From: Sphingopyxis sp. 113P3
Lineage (GTDB): Bacteria; Pseudomonadota; Alphaproteobacteria; Sphingomonadales; Sphingomonadaceae
Reading direction: 5' to 3'
DNA length: 64,000 bases
NCBI RefSeq assembly: GCF_001278035.1
Contig: NZ_CP009453.1
Coordinates: 179,438 to 243,437 of the forward strand
Every line of letters starts with the position of its first letter. The first letter of the stretch is position 1. Shown here piece after piece: positions 40,788-49,564 of this stretch. Below the pieces are notes generated by a model. The model was not told where the DNA came from, did not search any database, and saw only the letters and a list, made by a program, of their open reading frames with translations. The translations under genes and the position numbers were made by a program.

Positions 40788-42574
40788 GCCCGGGCCTCGG
40801 GCGGCAGATAGACAATGGGATGCTGGGCGGCGAGCCGCGCGCGAGCCTGAGCCACAGCGTCATCGCCGAAGGCAGGCAGGATCTGGCGGACGATGCGTTC
40901 ACGGGCGTGACCAAACTTGGCCGCCCACTCGTTCGTGTTCATGCCTGCGCGCTGCTCATCGATAAAGGTGAGAAACGCGAGGATCGCTGGCAACTTGCGC
41001 GCAGTGATCACCGCGTTTTTGCAATCGAGGCAGCCCCAGAACGGCGTGGGACATGGAGAGCCGACAGCTGCGGCAAAAGGGCTTGCGTAGAAGCCGCCGC
41101 AGCTCGCCAGCCATACGTCCTGTTCTCCGTCGAGCACGGCAACCGATGGCGCATCGGCAATCTGGTCCGCGCTTGCGGCTCGACTGCGCAGATGATCTTC
41201 CTCGGAGGGAGGAATGACTCGGGGACCGGCGACTGCCTCCTCGAGGGCGTCGGCGACGGTCTGCTCATGCAGGGGTCTGAGCGAGGGAACATCGGCATAG
41301 TGCCGCGCTGCGATCTCGATCGTGTGGCCGACGGCGAACCGTGCCATGTGCCCTTCGGTCTTGAGATACCAGAGCGCCTTGTGCGTTTTACGGAGCCGGG
41401 ACAGGCGCAGATACAGCGGTCTGCCCGTGTCATCGGCAATGGCGTGGCGCGTGGTCCATGCATCGATGGTCGAGCGCGGATGGCGAATGCCGTGGACGAT
41501 CTCACCGGTCTGGTAATAGACCCACAGGCAATCGCTGGAATTATGGGCCCGCGCGCTTGCCGAGAGTGCGATGATGCGCCGGATCAGCCCTCCCGGCGTC
41601 GACGAGGCACCGTCTCGCACCCTGATGGTCTTGTGTTCGGCGCCATGTGCGCGAAGCTTGGTGTAAGCGATCTCCACCGTACCGCCCGAGGCGTTGCGCA
41701 AACAATCGACGGTCAGCGTTTTGCAGCACTCGAGCTCAAGCCCGGTCTCCAGCGAAAGCAGGACCAGCAGCGGCACGATATCGACGGACGTCAGGTAATG
41801 AGCGCTGTGCAGCGTCATGCTGAAATCCGCGTTCCAGAGGCCGCGCTTCCAACGCCTGGCATAGAGTGCCATCCACTCAGGGTCGCGATGCCTGAGGACC
41901 CCACGCGCCTCTATCGCGGCGTGCGCCTTGCGGGCAGTTGCCTCGATCTCCCGAATCTCGCCAAAGCATGGGCCAGCCCGCAATCTGGCCTCGATCGCGA
42001 CCAGATCGATGCGGGCCGCGTCGCGGAGCTGGCGGGCAACGAACGGGCTGTAGGCGTCGCGTGGGCGGGGCGGGGCGTAAGGTTGCGAGCTGACGTAGCG
42101 AAGCCGCTCACGCAAGCCCGCCTCGATGACATCCGGCTGATCGGAAGCGATCCGGCGAAGCACGGAAACGACCTTGGCGACAAAGGTCGGCGCGTGGCCC
42201 CGCGACTTGCCCTGAGCTTCGAGCCACGCTTCGTATCCATCGACGTGGCTGGCTCGCAGGTCGGCCGGCCCGGAGATCCGATCACCAGTCCTGGCAAGAT
42301 AGGCAAAGAAGCTCGGCAGCTGGGTCATGTATGTCTTGATGGAGGAGCGAACCGCTACGGGCCCGCGTGGAGCGACCAGCATGAACAGGCCTCGGGCAAA
42401 GGCGAGTGCCAGTCCCCGTGGGTGCAGTCTGGTGAAATCGACAAGAACCTCGCCCCCATACGGCGGGGCGATCGTGAAGCGCAGCGTGCTGATCTGCAGC
42501 CATGGGTCGGCCTCGGGCTCTGTGGTCTGGCCCTCGAACCCGACCTTACGGCCTTTACGAGGAGCGGCGGTCAT
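40784..42574 (-). CDS. Tyrosine recombinase 2 of the element (596 residues), Arg I missing
   Basis: Integrase-like fold: SLETGLELECCKTLTVD occupies the box I position but has Leu where the catalytic Arg is expected. Box II-like sequence (LRLSRLRKTHKALWYL) and AVGHTIEIAARHYADVP with His and Tyr are present. A C-terminal Cys pair region (PCPTPFWGCLDCKNAVI) may bind zinc. It probably acts only together with its two partners. Overlaps both neighbours in ATGA. Confidence 0.75.
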   Translation of the reverse strand: MTAAPRKGRKVGFEGQTTEPEADPWLQISTLRFTIAPPYGGEVLVDFTRLHPRGLALAFARGLFMLVAPRGPVAVRSSIKTYMTQLPSFFAYLARTGDRISGPADLRASHVDGYEAWLEAQGKSRGHAPTFVAKVVSVLRRIASDQPDVIEAGLRERLRYVSSQPYAPPRPRDAYSPFVARQLRDAARIDLVAIEARLRAGPCFGEIREIEATARKAHAAIEARGVLRHRDPEWMALYARRWKRGLWNADFSMTLHSAHYLTSVDIVPLLVLLSLETGLELECCKTLTVDCLRNASGGTVEIAYTKLRAHGAEHKTIRVRDGASSTPGGLIRRIIALSASARAHNSSDCLWVYYQTGEIVHGIRHPRSTIDAWTTRHAIADDTGRPLYLRLSRLRKTHKALWYLKTEGHMARFAVGHTIEIAARHYADVPSLRPLHEQTVADALEEAVAGPRVIPPSEEDHLRSRAASADQIADAPSVAVLDGEQDVWLASCGGFYASPFAAAVGSPCPTPFWGCLDCKNAVITARKLPAILAFLTFIDEQRAGMNTNEWAAKFGHARERIVRQILPAFGDDAVAQARARLAAQHPIVYLPPEARA

Positions 42575-44013
42575 GGCCGGAGATAGCCCGGCACACGCGC
42601 AAGCAACTCTTCCACCGCCGCATCGACGGTATCGGCACGAGTGGCAATGTGATCGAGATAGATCGACGTGGTGGCAAGGCTGGAATGGCCGAGCAGGCGT
42701 TGCACCTGCTGCAGCGGATCACCGAGCAACTGGCGATAGCCGTCCATGGCGCCTGCCGGTGCAGCAACTTCGCCGAGGCGCCGCTGGATCAGCATCGCCA
42801 GCATGTGCACGGCGAACGAATGCCTGAGCTGATGGGGGCTGACGCGAACGGAAATACCGGCATCCGTGCATCGACGGCTCGCCCGGGCAAAGATCGCTTC
42901 CCACGAGTTGGGCAGCACCGGTTGCCCGACCTCGGTGAGCCAGAGGACTGCCGCCTCACCTGGCGTGCCATCGTCGGCGCAAATCACGAGCCTGGCCCGT
43001 TCATCCGGTGTGACGACTTCCATATCCATCATGCCGCCGCCCACGAGGTGCAAAGCGGTCGGTGCGGTGGGTGGGCGGTGTATGAAGATCGGGCGGTCGA
43101 TGGCCTCCCAACCTCGACGTGAGGCGAACTTGGCCACCGCCGATGCGCGCTCGACCGCAATGTATGCATCGAATGCGGGCAGCAGGCGACGCGGTAGCAG
43201 CATGGTCCGGCCCCGGTCGCCCTTGGTCAGGGCCGCCGGCAGTTCTACCCGGCGTTGGCGCTCTACACGAACATCGCTGCCGGGAATCTCCGCTGCGAGA
43301 AGGAAGGATGCTTCCTCGAGACGCAAACCGGTGGTGACCAGCAGGTCAGCGAACAGCGCGTTGCGTGCACCATTGCGGTCGCGCGCTCCCGGGCGCTCAG
43401 CTCCCTCGACGGTCAGGCCGCGCAGGCCGACGTCTCGGAATACATGGTAGGCGGGAAGATCGACGAAGCGCACATCGGACCGGCGCGCAGCCCGCTCATA
43501 AGCTTCGTTATGCTCGGCGATGGCAGCGCGCCGACCGCCGTGCGATCTTCGCCAGATCTGCCGATGGGTGAATGGCGTACGCTCGACCAGGCCCTCGCGC
43601 TCGGCCCATCGATAGAGCTTGTCCAGCGATGCAACCGCCCGGTTCCACGACGAGGCTGATATCCGGAACTCGGCGTCACTACGCCGGCGTGCCCGATGAT
43701 ACGCACCGACATCATCGGTATCGGCTTGCCAGACTGTCTTGCGGCGAGCCGAACCCAGAAACCGCAACCAAACCAGGACATCGTAGCCGTGTGCCCGCAG
43801 CGAGTGGCGCGAACGCGCGCCGTTGAGCGGCAGATCGAGGAAGTAGCGATCGAGATCAGGATCATAGATCGTACCATCGCGCAGGATGATCGGAATGTGG
43901 GCGTCCAGTCCATCTGCTTCGCGGCGTTCCTGGATGGAGATCGGTTCTTCTGAAATATCCACAGCTTGCCAGTCCCTCCCCCGGACCCCCTCCCGAATCC
44001 AGAACGCACCCAT
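42571..44013 (-). CDS. Tyrosine recombinase 1 of the element (480 residues)
   Basis: A canonical XerC/D-type recombinase: Arg I in VTTGLRLEEASFLL, box II VSPHQLRHSFAVHML and LLGHSSLATTSIYLDH with the nucleophile Tyr. The N-terminal SAM-like domain includes HSLRAHGYDVLVWLRFLG and SSWNRAVASLDKLYRWA. First gene of the overlapping trio and closest to the right end of the element. Confidence 0.9.
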   Translation of the reverse strand: MGAFWIREGVRGRDWQAVDISEEPISIQERREADGLDAHIPIILRDGTIYDPDLDRYFLDLPLNGARSRHSLRAHGYDVLVWLRFLGSARRKTVWQADTDDVGAYHRARRRSDAEFRISASSWNRAVASLDKLYRWAEREGLVERTPFTHRQIWRRSHGGRRAAIAEHNEAYERAARRSDVRFVDLPAYHVFRDVGLRGLTVEGAERPGARDRNGARNALFADLLVTTGLRLEEASFLLAAEIPGSDVRVERQRRVELPAALTKGDRGRTMLLPRRLLPAFDAYIAVERASAVAKFASRRGWEAIDRPIFIHRPPTAPTALHLVGGGMMDMEVVTPDERARLVICADDGTPGEAAVLWLTEVGQPVLPNSWEAIFARASRRCTDAGISVRVSPHQLRHSFAVHMLAMLIQRRLGEVAAPAGAMDGYRQLLGDPLQQVQRLLGHSSLATTSIYLDHIATRADTVDAAVEELLARVPGYLRP

Positions 44014-44035
44014 TGCGCGCCTGCGGGACGGTGGT

Positions 44036-44086
44036 CATCAGGCCGGACTACGCCAGCTTATTGGGAGCGCTTCATCCGGCCTGATG
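44036..44086. repeat. 12-base inverted repeat at the element's right end
   Basis: CATCAGGCCGGA (44036-44047) and its exact complement TCCGGCCTGATG (44075-44086), 27 bases apart, between the recombinase 1 start and the terminal repeat. Likely recombinase arm sites or an operator of the trio. Confidence 0.5.
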
Positions 44087-44155
44087 CCCCCCTGCGTCGC
44101 GCCCGGACGATACCCTTCAATGAAGCGTCAGGCACGGTGCAGACTGTCCAGATAA

Positions 44156-44866
44156 GGCGACGAGCTCTTCGAACGCATACGCCTTGTCGCCGAAGCGCTT
44201 GCCGAACGTGCGGGCCAGCCTGTCGGAGTGGCCCGACCAATGGACGGTCTCGTGACATCTCGTCGACGCGTACAGATCCATGCTGCGAAACGAGGTTCGG
44301 CTGGGCATCTGGATATGGTCAAAGGTCGGCGTGAAGTAGGCTTGGTTGCCGCCATGGCGAACGTCGGCGGGGATCGCGTCGAAGAAGGCGTCGATCGCCG
44401 CCTGGCGGGTGGAGGGTTCCACCGGCGTTTCCGGTTCTTCGGGGGCGTAGAAATAGGCCGGGAGCGCGTCGATCTGGTCGGCATTGAAGACGACGTAGTG
44501 GCGAAGGAAGCGGATGTTCTTCTCGACCTCCTTGCCGGTTTCGGGATGCTCCTCGGTTTTCTTGAACGACGAATAATAGACCGAGATCGCGCCGGTCTCG
44601 CCGCGCCGGACATTGGCGCCGAGCGCCTCGGCCTGGCGATAGGTCATCCAGAAGCGCGAACGGTAGCCCATCGCGTCGCCGAGCGCCCAGAGATAGAGCG
44701 TGTTGATGCCGGTGTAAGGCGTCCCGCAGTGCCGGAGCGGGCGGCCGCCGGCGCCGCTGCATCGCCAGGGTCTCGACCAGGGCGGAACGCCCTCCTCTAG
44801 CTTGCGGATGATGAGATCCGTGATTTCCGCGGCGACGTCGCGGCTGGATCGACGTGAAGCTGACAT
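44156..44866 (-). pseudogene. ardC: ardC, 5' part, cut by the recombinase-trio element
   Basis: 237 residues from MSASRRSSRDVAAEITDLIIRKLEEG to AYAFEELVA: the DNA-binding half (WALGDAMGYRSRFWMTYRQAEALGANVRRGETG) and most of the peptidase, where the zinc motif is CHETVHWSGHSDRL. The frame then runs into element sequence (LSGQSAPCLTLH) and stops at 44117, losing about 70 residues found at 37343-37558. GGAG lies before the ATG at 44866. Confidence 0.85.
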
Positions 44867-44950
44867 GGTGAGAACTCCGCTGTGCGGGAAAGGGAAACCG
44901 CCGACGCGTGTCTGCGCGCCGGCGGTCAGCACTCCAGGAGGTGAGAGGCG

Positions 44951-47020
44951 TCAGGCCGCGAGCGCGCCCTGATCGTCCAGCTGAGGTTCGCCATCGGCGT
45001 CGTTCACCGCGACCGTGTCCTGATCGCCACCCTGGTCCTCGGGTTCGTCGTCGACATCGAGATCGTCGGCGGGCGCAGAATCGAGGAACTTCATCGCGTT
45101 CGGCACCCAGGCGAGCGCCGCGTCGCGAACCTCCGGCTCGACGATCGCTTCGCCGGCGAAAAGCTTGGCGCACGATTCCGAGATTTCGGACTTCTTCATC
45201 GTCGCGTGACGCGCCGTGAGCGCCGCACCGCCGACATCGGCGAGCAAGGTCAGGATCGAACCCTTGCTGACCCGGTCGAAGAAGTTCTCCGAGGTCGGCC
45301 GCCACCAGCTTGCGACATCGATTTCCATGATGGTCGCAAGCCGGTTTTGCAGCGGGGACTGCTCGGCGCGGGAATTTGGCGCTTCGAGCGACATCGCGAC
45401 GATATAGGCGAGCCAGGCCGCCTTGGCGTCGTCGTCGAGACCGCGGAAGGCCTCGAACCGGTCGACCTGCGACTGGTACTCGGTCCAGCCGGCATCGAGC
45501 CCGTCATGGGCTTCGGCGAGATAGCTACGGGCGCGGGTCGCAGGCTGCTCGCCGGTGACCGGGTCCTGGGGCGAGCGAGCGCGAATGGTCGAGCCATAGG
45601 CGCTTTCGGCGGTCATGCGATCGTCGATCATGACGAAGAGCGCATAATCGAGCGCGAGGGCCGGGTGGCTGAGGAGCGTCGCCGCCAGGACGTCGCGCCG
45701 CTGCATCGCGAGCTCGTCGTAGAGCCGCGCGCTGAGCGGCTTGCCGCCCGGAGCCACCGCTTCCGGCCGGGAGGCCGGGGTCGCGGATTCCCTGCCGGCA
45801 CCGCTCGGCCGGCCGCGCGAACCTTTGTCCGCGGTGTCGCCCGTCTCGTCCTCGGTGCCGCCGATCCGGATAGCCTCCTCGCTGTAATATTCGGCGTCGA
45901 GCACCATTTCGCCCTTGGGCGTCAGCTTGAGGAAGGCGCCGACCAGCGGCCGCAGTTCGTCCGGCAGAACTGGCGCGACCTTGCGGATCGCAAGCTCCTC
46001 GGCGCTGAGCGCGTCATATTCCTGGTCCAGCGCCTTATACGCGTCCTCGCCGATGGCTTCGTCGTCCATCGCCACGGAAATCGCCTGCTGACGCTCCGCG
46101 ATCGCCTCGAGCCGGGCCTGCTGTTCCTCGGTCGGGTCCGCGGTGGGCAGGATGACGCGATAGAGGCCGGCGGCGGCGCTGTGGGTATAGTTGGACGCGA
46201 TCGGACGGATCCAGCCAAGGCCGAGCTCCTCGCCGACAAGCTTGGCTTCTGCCTCCATGATGTCCGCGGCGAGCCGCTGCGCGATCTCGGGATTGACCCA
46301 CTTGTCGCCGCTGTCGCTGAAGAGGTCGCGATCGACCTTGCCGCCGGCGTCCGCGTAGCGGTCCTCGCCGACCAGGATGGCGACGGGATCGGTCGAGTTC
46401 ATGGTCTCGTTGGCGATAACACGGCGGATGGTGTCGGCGTTGGAATAGCTGGTGCCGTAGCTGTTCCAGACGAGCAGCTGCTTCTCCTGGTTCTCTGTCG
46501 ACGCATAGGCCTTGGCGACGTCGAGCGTGATCGTGCCTTCGCTCAGCGCCTCGAAGATCGGCTCGGCGAGCGTCGCAAGGCGCAGGCGGCCCTCGACGAA
46601 GCGGCGGGTGAGGCCGAAGCGTTTGGCAACGCCGTCGATGTCGCCCGTCAGCCCAATGAAATACTGGAACGCCCGGCATTCCTCGGCCGGCGTCATCTTG
46701 AGCTGGTGGAAGTTGGCCGCCGTCGAAGTCTCGGACAGGGTCGCCTCGTCACCGACCAGGACCTTCACGGGAACGTCATAGGTCTCGGGGTCGATCACGC
46801 CGCGCTCGGCGAGCAGGCGCAGGCCGCGCAGGCGGCGGCCGCCGTCGAACACCTCGAAGGTGCCGCGCGGTTTCCGGACGGGGGTGACAAGCAGGTTCTG
46901 CAGGACTCCGCGCGCTTCGAGATCGGCCGCCATCTGCGGGATTTCGAGCAGTTCGTCGGGTCGCTTGCGGACGTTGATGGGTGAAAGCGTGAGCTTGGCG
47001 AGCTTAACGGATGCGGTCAT
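44951..47020 (-). CDS. ParB/RepB nuclease-domain protein (689 residues)
   Basis: N-terminal ParB-like domain with SPINVRKRPDELLEIPQMAADLEARGVLQNLLV, FDGGRRLRGLRLLAERG and STAANFHQLKMTPAE; a central HTH (VAKRFGLTRRFVEGRLRLATL); a long C-terminal part and an Asp-rich tail. Same plan as the 617-residue protein at 17750 but only distantly similar. ATG at 47020 with GGAG is preferred over one five codons upstream. It is next to the split ardC on the same strand, as in plasmid anti-restriction/maintenance clusters. Confidence 0.85.
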   Translation of the reverse strand: MTASVKLAKLTLSPINVRKRPDELLEIPQMAADLEARGVLQNLLVTPVRKPRGTFEVFDGGRRLRGLRLLAERGVIDPETYDVPVKVLVGDEATLSETSTAANFHQLKMTPAEECRAFQYFIGLTGDIDGVAKRFGLTRRFVEGRLRLATLAEPIFEALSEGTITLDVAKAYASTENQEKQLLVWNSYGTSYSNADTIRRVIANETMNSTDPVAILVGEDRYADAGGKVDRDLFSDSGDKWVNPEIAQRLAADIMEAEAKLVGEELGLGWIRPIASNYTHSAAAGLYRVILPTADPTEEQQARLEAIAERQQAISVAMDDEAIGEDAYKALDQEYDALSAEELAIRKVAPVLPDELRPLVGAFLKLTPKGEMVLDAEYYSEEAIRIGGTEDETGDTADKGSRGRPSGAGRESATPASRPEAVAPGGKPLSARLYDELAMQRRDVLAATLLSHPALALDYALFVMIDDRMTAESAYGSTIRARSPQDPVTGEQPATRARSYLAEAHDGLDAGWTEYQSQVDRFEAFRGLDDDAKAAWLAYIVAMSLEAPNSRAEQSPLQNRLATIMEIDVASWWRPTSENFFDRVSKGSILTLLADVGGAALTARHATMKKSEISESCAKLFAGEAIVEPEVRDAALAWVPNAMKFLDSAPADDLDVDDEPEDQGGDQDTVAVNDADGEPQLDDQGALAA

Positions 47021-47040
47021 GGGAAGGAGCTCCATCTGGC

Positions 47041-47087
47041 GTCCGGATCATCCCGGACACCAGCTCCGTCCCCCCCTTCCCTTTCCC
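47041..47087 (-). promoter_or_regulatory. Leader with hairpin and purine tract before the ParB-like gene
   Basis: On the minus strand a GGGGAAAGGGAAGGGGGG tract (47070-47087) is followed by the hairpin GTCCGG-N6-CCGGAC (47041-47058) just before the ribosome site. A matching tract and hairpin precede the gene at 62104. The rest of 47021-47207 up to the PLD gene shows no gene. Confidence 0.4.
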
Positions 47088-47207
47088 CGATTGGCTTACG
47101 GCGAACCAGCGAGCTGCAGAGCCGCCGAGCGATCGCTTTTCGGTCCAGCTTCGATTTTTACTGTCGGTGAACTGGCGAGCGATTAGGCTGGAACCAAGGG
47201 GGTACGT

Positions 47208-49559
47208 GTGAATCCGCTCGATCTGATCTCGGCAGCGCCGTGGAAGCGTGCTGCCTTCACGACCTATGCGCTTTCGCTGTCGTTCTTCGAGGCAGTGCTT
47301 CTCGACGCGCTGCTTCGCGGGGGTAGCCGCAATGCTCTCATCCTGGCCGATCCGGAAGGCGTGCGCGCCGGCCTGAGCGAGGAAGGTGCGCGCAGGGTCG
47401 GCCGCGACTATGAGATCGAAGCCGTCGCCTGCGCAAATCAAGGGGTGTTCCACGCAAAAGTGGGCGCGCTGTTCGGCGATGATGATGCTCATCTGCTCGT
47501 CGGATCGGGCAACCTGACTTTCGCGGGCTGGGGCGGCAATCTCGAGCTGGTCGAGCATCTGCACCCAAGCTTCGCGGCGGATGCATTCGACGATGCGGCG
47601 GCGTTTTTCGAACAGCTCGCCGCGTCGGCTCAGATCATCACGACGGCAGGGCCTGCCTGCGAGACGATTGCCGGCTTTCTGCGACGATCGGCGCAGGGAC
47701 AGCCGCGGACGGGCCATATCCATGTGGTGCACAGCCTCGATGCGCCGATCGCGGAACAGCTCGCGCTCTATGCCGACGACCTTGGCGGCGTGACCCGCCT
47801 TACGGCGGTCTCGCCCTATTACGATCTACGCGCCGACGGGCTGGATGCGCTCGCGACACTGCTGGGTATCGAAAAAGCGCATCTCCATGCCCATCCCGCA
47901 GGAACGGTCCGCAGTCCGGGTTCGAATGCCTGGCCCTTCGAGGGCGGGTCCAAGTGGCAGCCCGTCGATGTCGCTGATGCGTTCGGCCACGATGACAGAC
48001 CGCTCCATGCCAAGTCGATCGAACTGGTTTGCCGCAAAGGACGCCTCCTTCTCAGCGGCAGCGCCAATGTGACGCATGCCGGTCTGTTCGGGCGAAACGT
48101 CGAGGCCGGGGTCCTCCGGGTCCAGCGGGGCAGCAAGAGCTACTGGGTCACGGCCCCGGGAACGGCCCCTGCCCGCCTCCCGGCAGACGCGCTGGACGAG
48201 AACGAGACGAGCGACTCCGCAGTCGGAATCCTGAGCGCCTCGCTGGAAGGAGAACGGATAGCGGGGCGCGCGCTGACACCGAGGCTTGGCGGGAACGCAA
48301 GCGCCGTGCTGCGAACCCCCAGGGGATCCCATGCGCTGGGTCCGGTCGTGGTCTCTGGCGACGGCCATTTCCAGCTCGACGCGCCGGGCATCGAATTCGA
48401 AAGCTGGGAAAACGGTCGTCTGATCCTCGGACTTGAGCAAGGCAGCCGCTGCTGGGAAGGCTTCGTGTCGATTGCGGCGGCGCTCGAGCTGATCCGGCGC
48501 ACAGGTTCGATTGCCACGCGGCTCATGGCGATGCTCGCCGGCACCGAAACGCCGACCGACGTCGCCGCCATCCTGGCGTGGTTTCGCGAGGATCCGAGTC
48601 GCATGCCCGCATCGCTCGGCATCGGCGGTGGCGGAAGTGGCGGCCGGCCAGACGGGACCGAAGGCATGGTGACGCTCGCCGACCTCAATGCGGCTGCCCT
48701 CGGCGCCAATTTGCTGTCGGGCGCGCCCGGAGAGGAAACATCGTCCGCGTGGCGGCACACCATGGCCCTGATCCGTGCCGTGTTCAGGCAGTCGCGCGGT
48801 CCTTGGGGGGCCGGCGGCGAAACCGACGATGACGACGACGACGATGAAAAGGACCGCGAGAAGCGAGCGAGGTCCGAAGAAGCGGCGAACTATCGGTCGC
48901 TCCAGATCTTCGACGAACTGCTGACGACCATGCTGGCGCCCGAGGCTGCGGGTCGTAACGCGCTCATGGCGCTGTCGCTGTCGCATTTCCTGGCCGACCG
49001 GATCAGGCCGGCACCGGCCAAGGTGCAACTCTGGCTCGACAAGGTGTTGCCGCAGATCGCCGCGCTTGACGGCCCCGAGAGCGACCTCGCCGCCGCTTCC
49101 ATCCTCCTTCATCATGCCGCCGACCGACGAGACGACAATGCCATTCGGGCGCGACGCTATTTCCTGCGCCGCGGGATCGATCCGGCCACCATTGCCGTCT
49201 CTCCAGATGTCATCCCGGCTTTCATGGCGTTGCTCGGCGAAGGCATCGATCTCGACGGTTTTCTCGGCGAAGTGCTGACGGCAAGGACCGTGGGCGAGCA
49301 AATCGACGCCTATCTTGCCGCCGGCGATGGGCATGGTCCCGATGTCGGATTTGATAGCCTTCGCTCGTCGCCGCACTGGCCCAGTCTTGACCGGGCGCTG
49401 CGCGATCCCGCCTCGTTCGCCAAGCTGATGGTACTCGAGACCTTCCGAGCGTCGTGCCCGCGTTGCCATATGCGGCTTCCCCTTGCGGCCGGAGAAGATC
49501 TGCGGCTGCGGGGATTGGCGAGTTGCTGCGGCCGAATCCTGCTCAATCGGGATTGCTGA
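47208..49559 (+). CDS. Phospholipase D-family nuclease with two HKD motifs
   Basis: A 783-residue cytoplasmic protein. HKD motif 1 is FHAKVGALFG...VGSGNLTFAG (His82, Lys84, GSGN 99-102) and motif 2 is LHAKSIELV...LSGSANVTHAG (267-287), so one chain can form a full active site. A Gly-rich linker near 470, an acidic run (TDDDDDDDEKD) near 545, a helical region, and a C-terminal Cys cluster (CPRCH, CC) suggesting zinc binding follow. GTG start with AAGGGGG. It forms an operon with the next gene. PLD nucleases occur in several phage-defence systems (DISARM DrmC, for example); the substrate here is unknown. Confidence 0.8.
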   Translation: MNPLDLISAAPWKRAAFTTYALSLSFFEAVLLDALLRGGSRNALILADPEGVRAGLSEEGARRVGRDYEIEAVACANQGVFHAKVGALFGDDDAHLLVGSGNLTFAGWGGNLELVEHLHPSFAADAFDDAAAFFEQLAASAQIITTAGPACETIAGFLRRSAQGQPRTGHIHVVHSLDAPIAEQLALYADDLGGVTRLTAVSPYYDLRADGLDALATLLGIEKAHLHAHPAGTVRSPGSNAWPFEGGSKWQPVDVADAFGHDDRPLHAKSIELVCRKGRLLLSGSANVTHAGLFGRNVEAGVLRVQRGSKSYWVTAPGTAPARLPADALDENETSDSAVGILSASLEGERIAGRALTPRLGGNASAVLRTPRGSHALGPVVVSGDGHFQLDAPGIEFESWENGRLILGLEQGSRCWEGFVSIAAALELIRRTGSIATRLMAMLAGTETPTDVAAILAWFREDPSRMPASLGIGGGGSGGRPDGTEGMVTLADLNAAALGANLLSGAPGEETSSAWRHTMALIRAVFRQSRGPWGAGGETDDDDDDDEKDREKRARSEEAANYRSLQIFDELLTTMLAPEAAGRNALMALSLSHFLADRIRPAPAKVQLWLDKVLPQIAALDGPESDLAAASILLHHAADRRDDNAIRARRYFLRRGIDPATIAVSPDVIPAFMALLGEGIDLDGFLGEVLTARTVGEQIDAYLAAGDGHGPDVGFDSLRSSPHWPSLDRALRDPASFAKLMVLETFRASCPRCHMRLPLAAGEDLRLRGLASCCGRILLNRDC

Positions 49560-49564
49560 ACGTG

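Larger units (their letters stand above)
37559..44155 (-). mobile_element. 6.6 kb element with three tyrosine recombinases and an ardC
   Basis: Inserted in a backbone ardC. The ends carry 13-base inverted repeats, TATCCTGACAGTC (37560-37572) and, on the reverse strand, TATCTGGACAGTC (44142-44154), with 11 matches. The flanking 6-base sequences, in the gene's orientation, are GTCGCC at the entry side and GTGGCG at the exit side. They are similar but not identical, as with coupling sequences of tyrosine-recombinase transposons such as Tn554 and Tn916. Cargo: ardC and three overlapping recombinase genes. Confidence 0.75.

Noticed and set aside
40775..42586. 603-residue plus-strand frame opposite recombinase 2
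   Set aside because: Shadow of the minus-strand recombinase; the real gene is coupled to both neighbours by ATGA overlaps.
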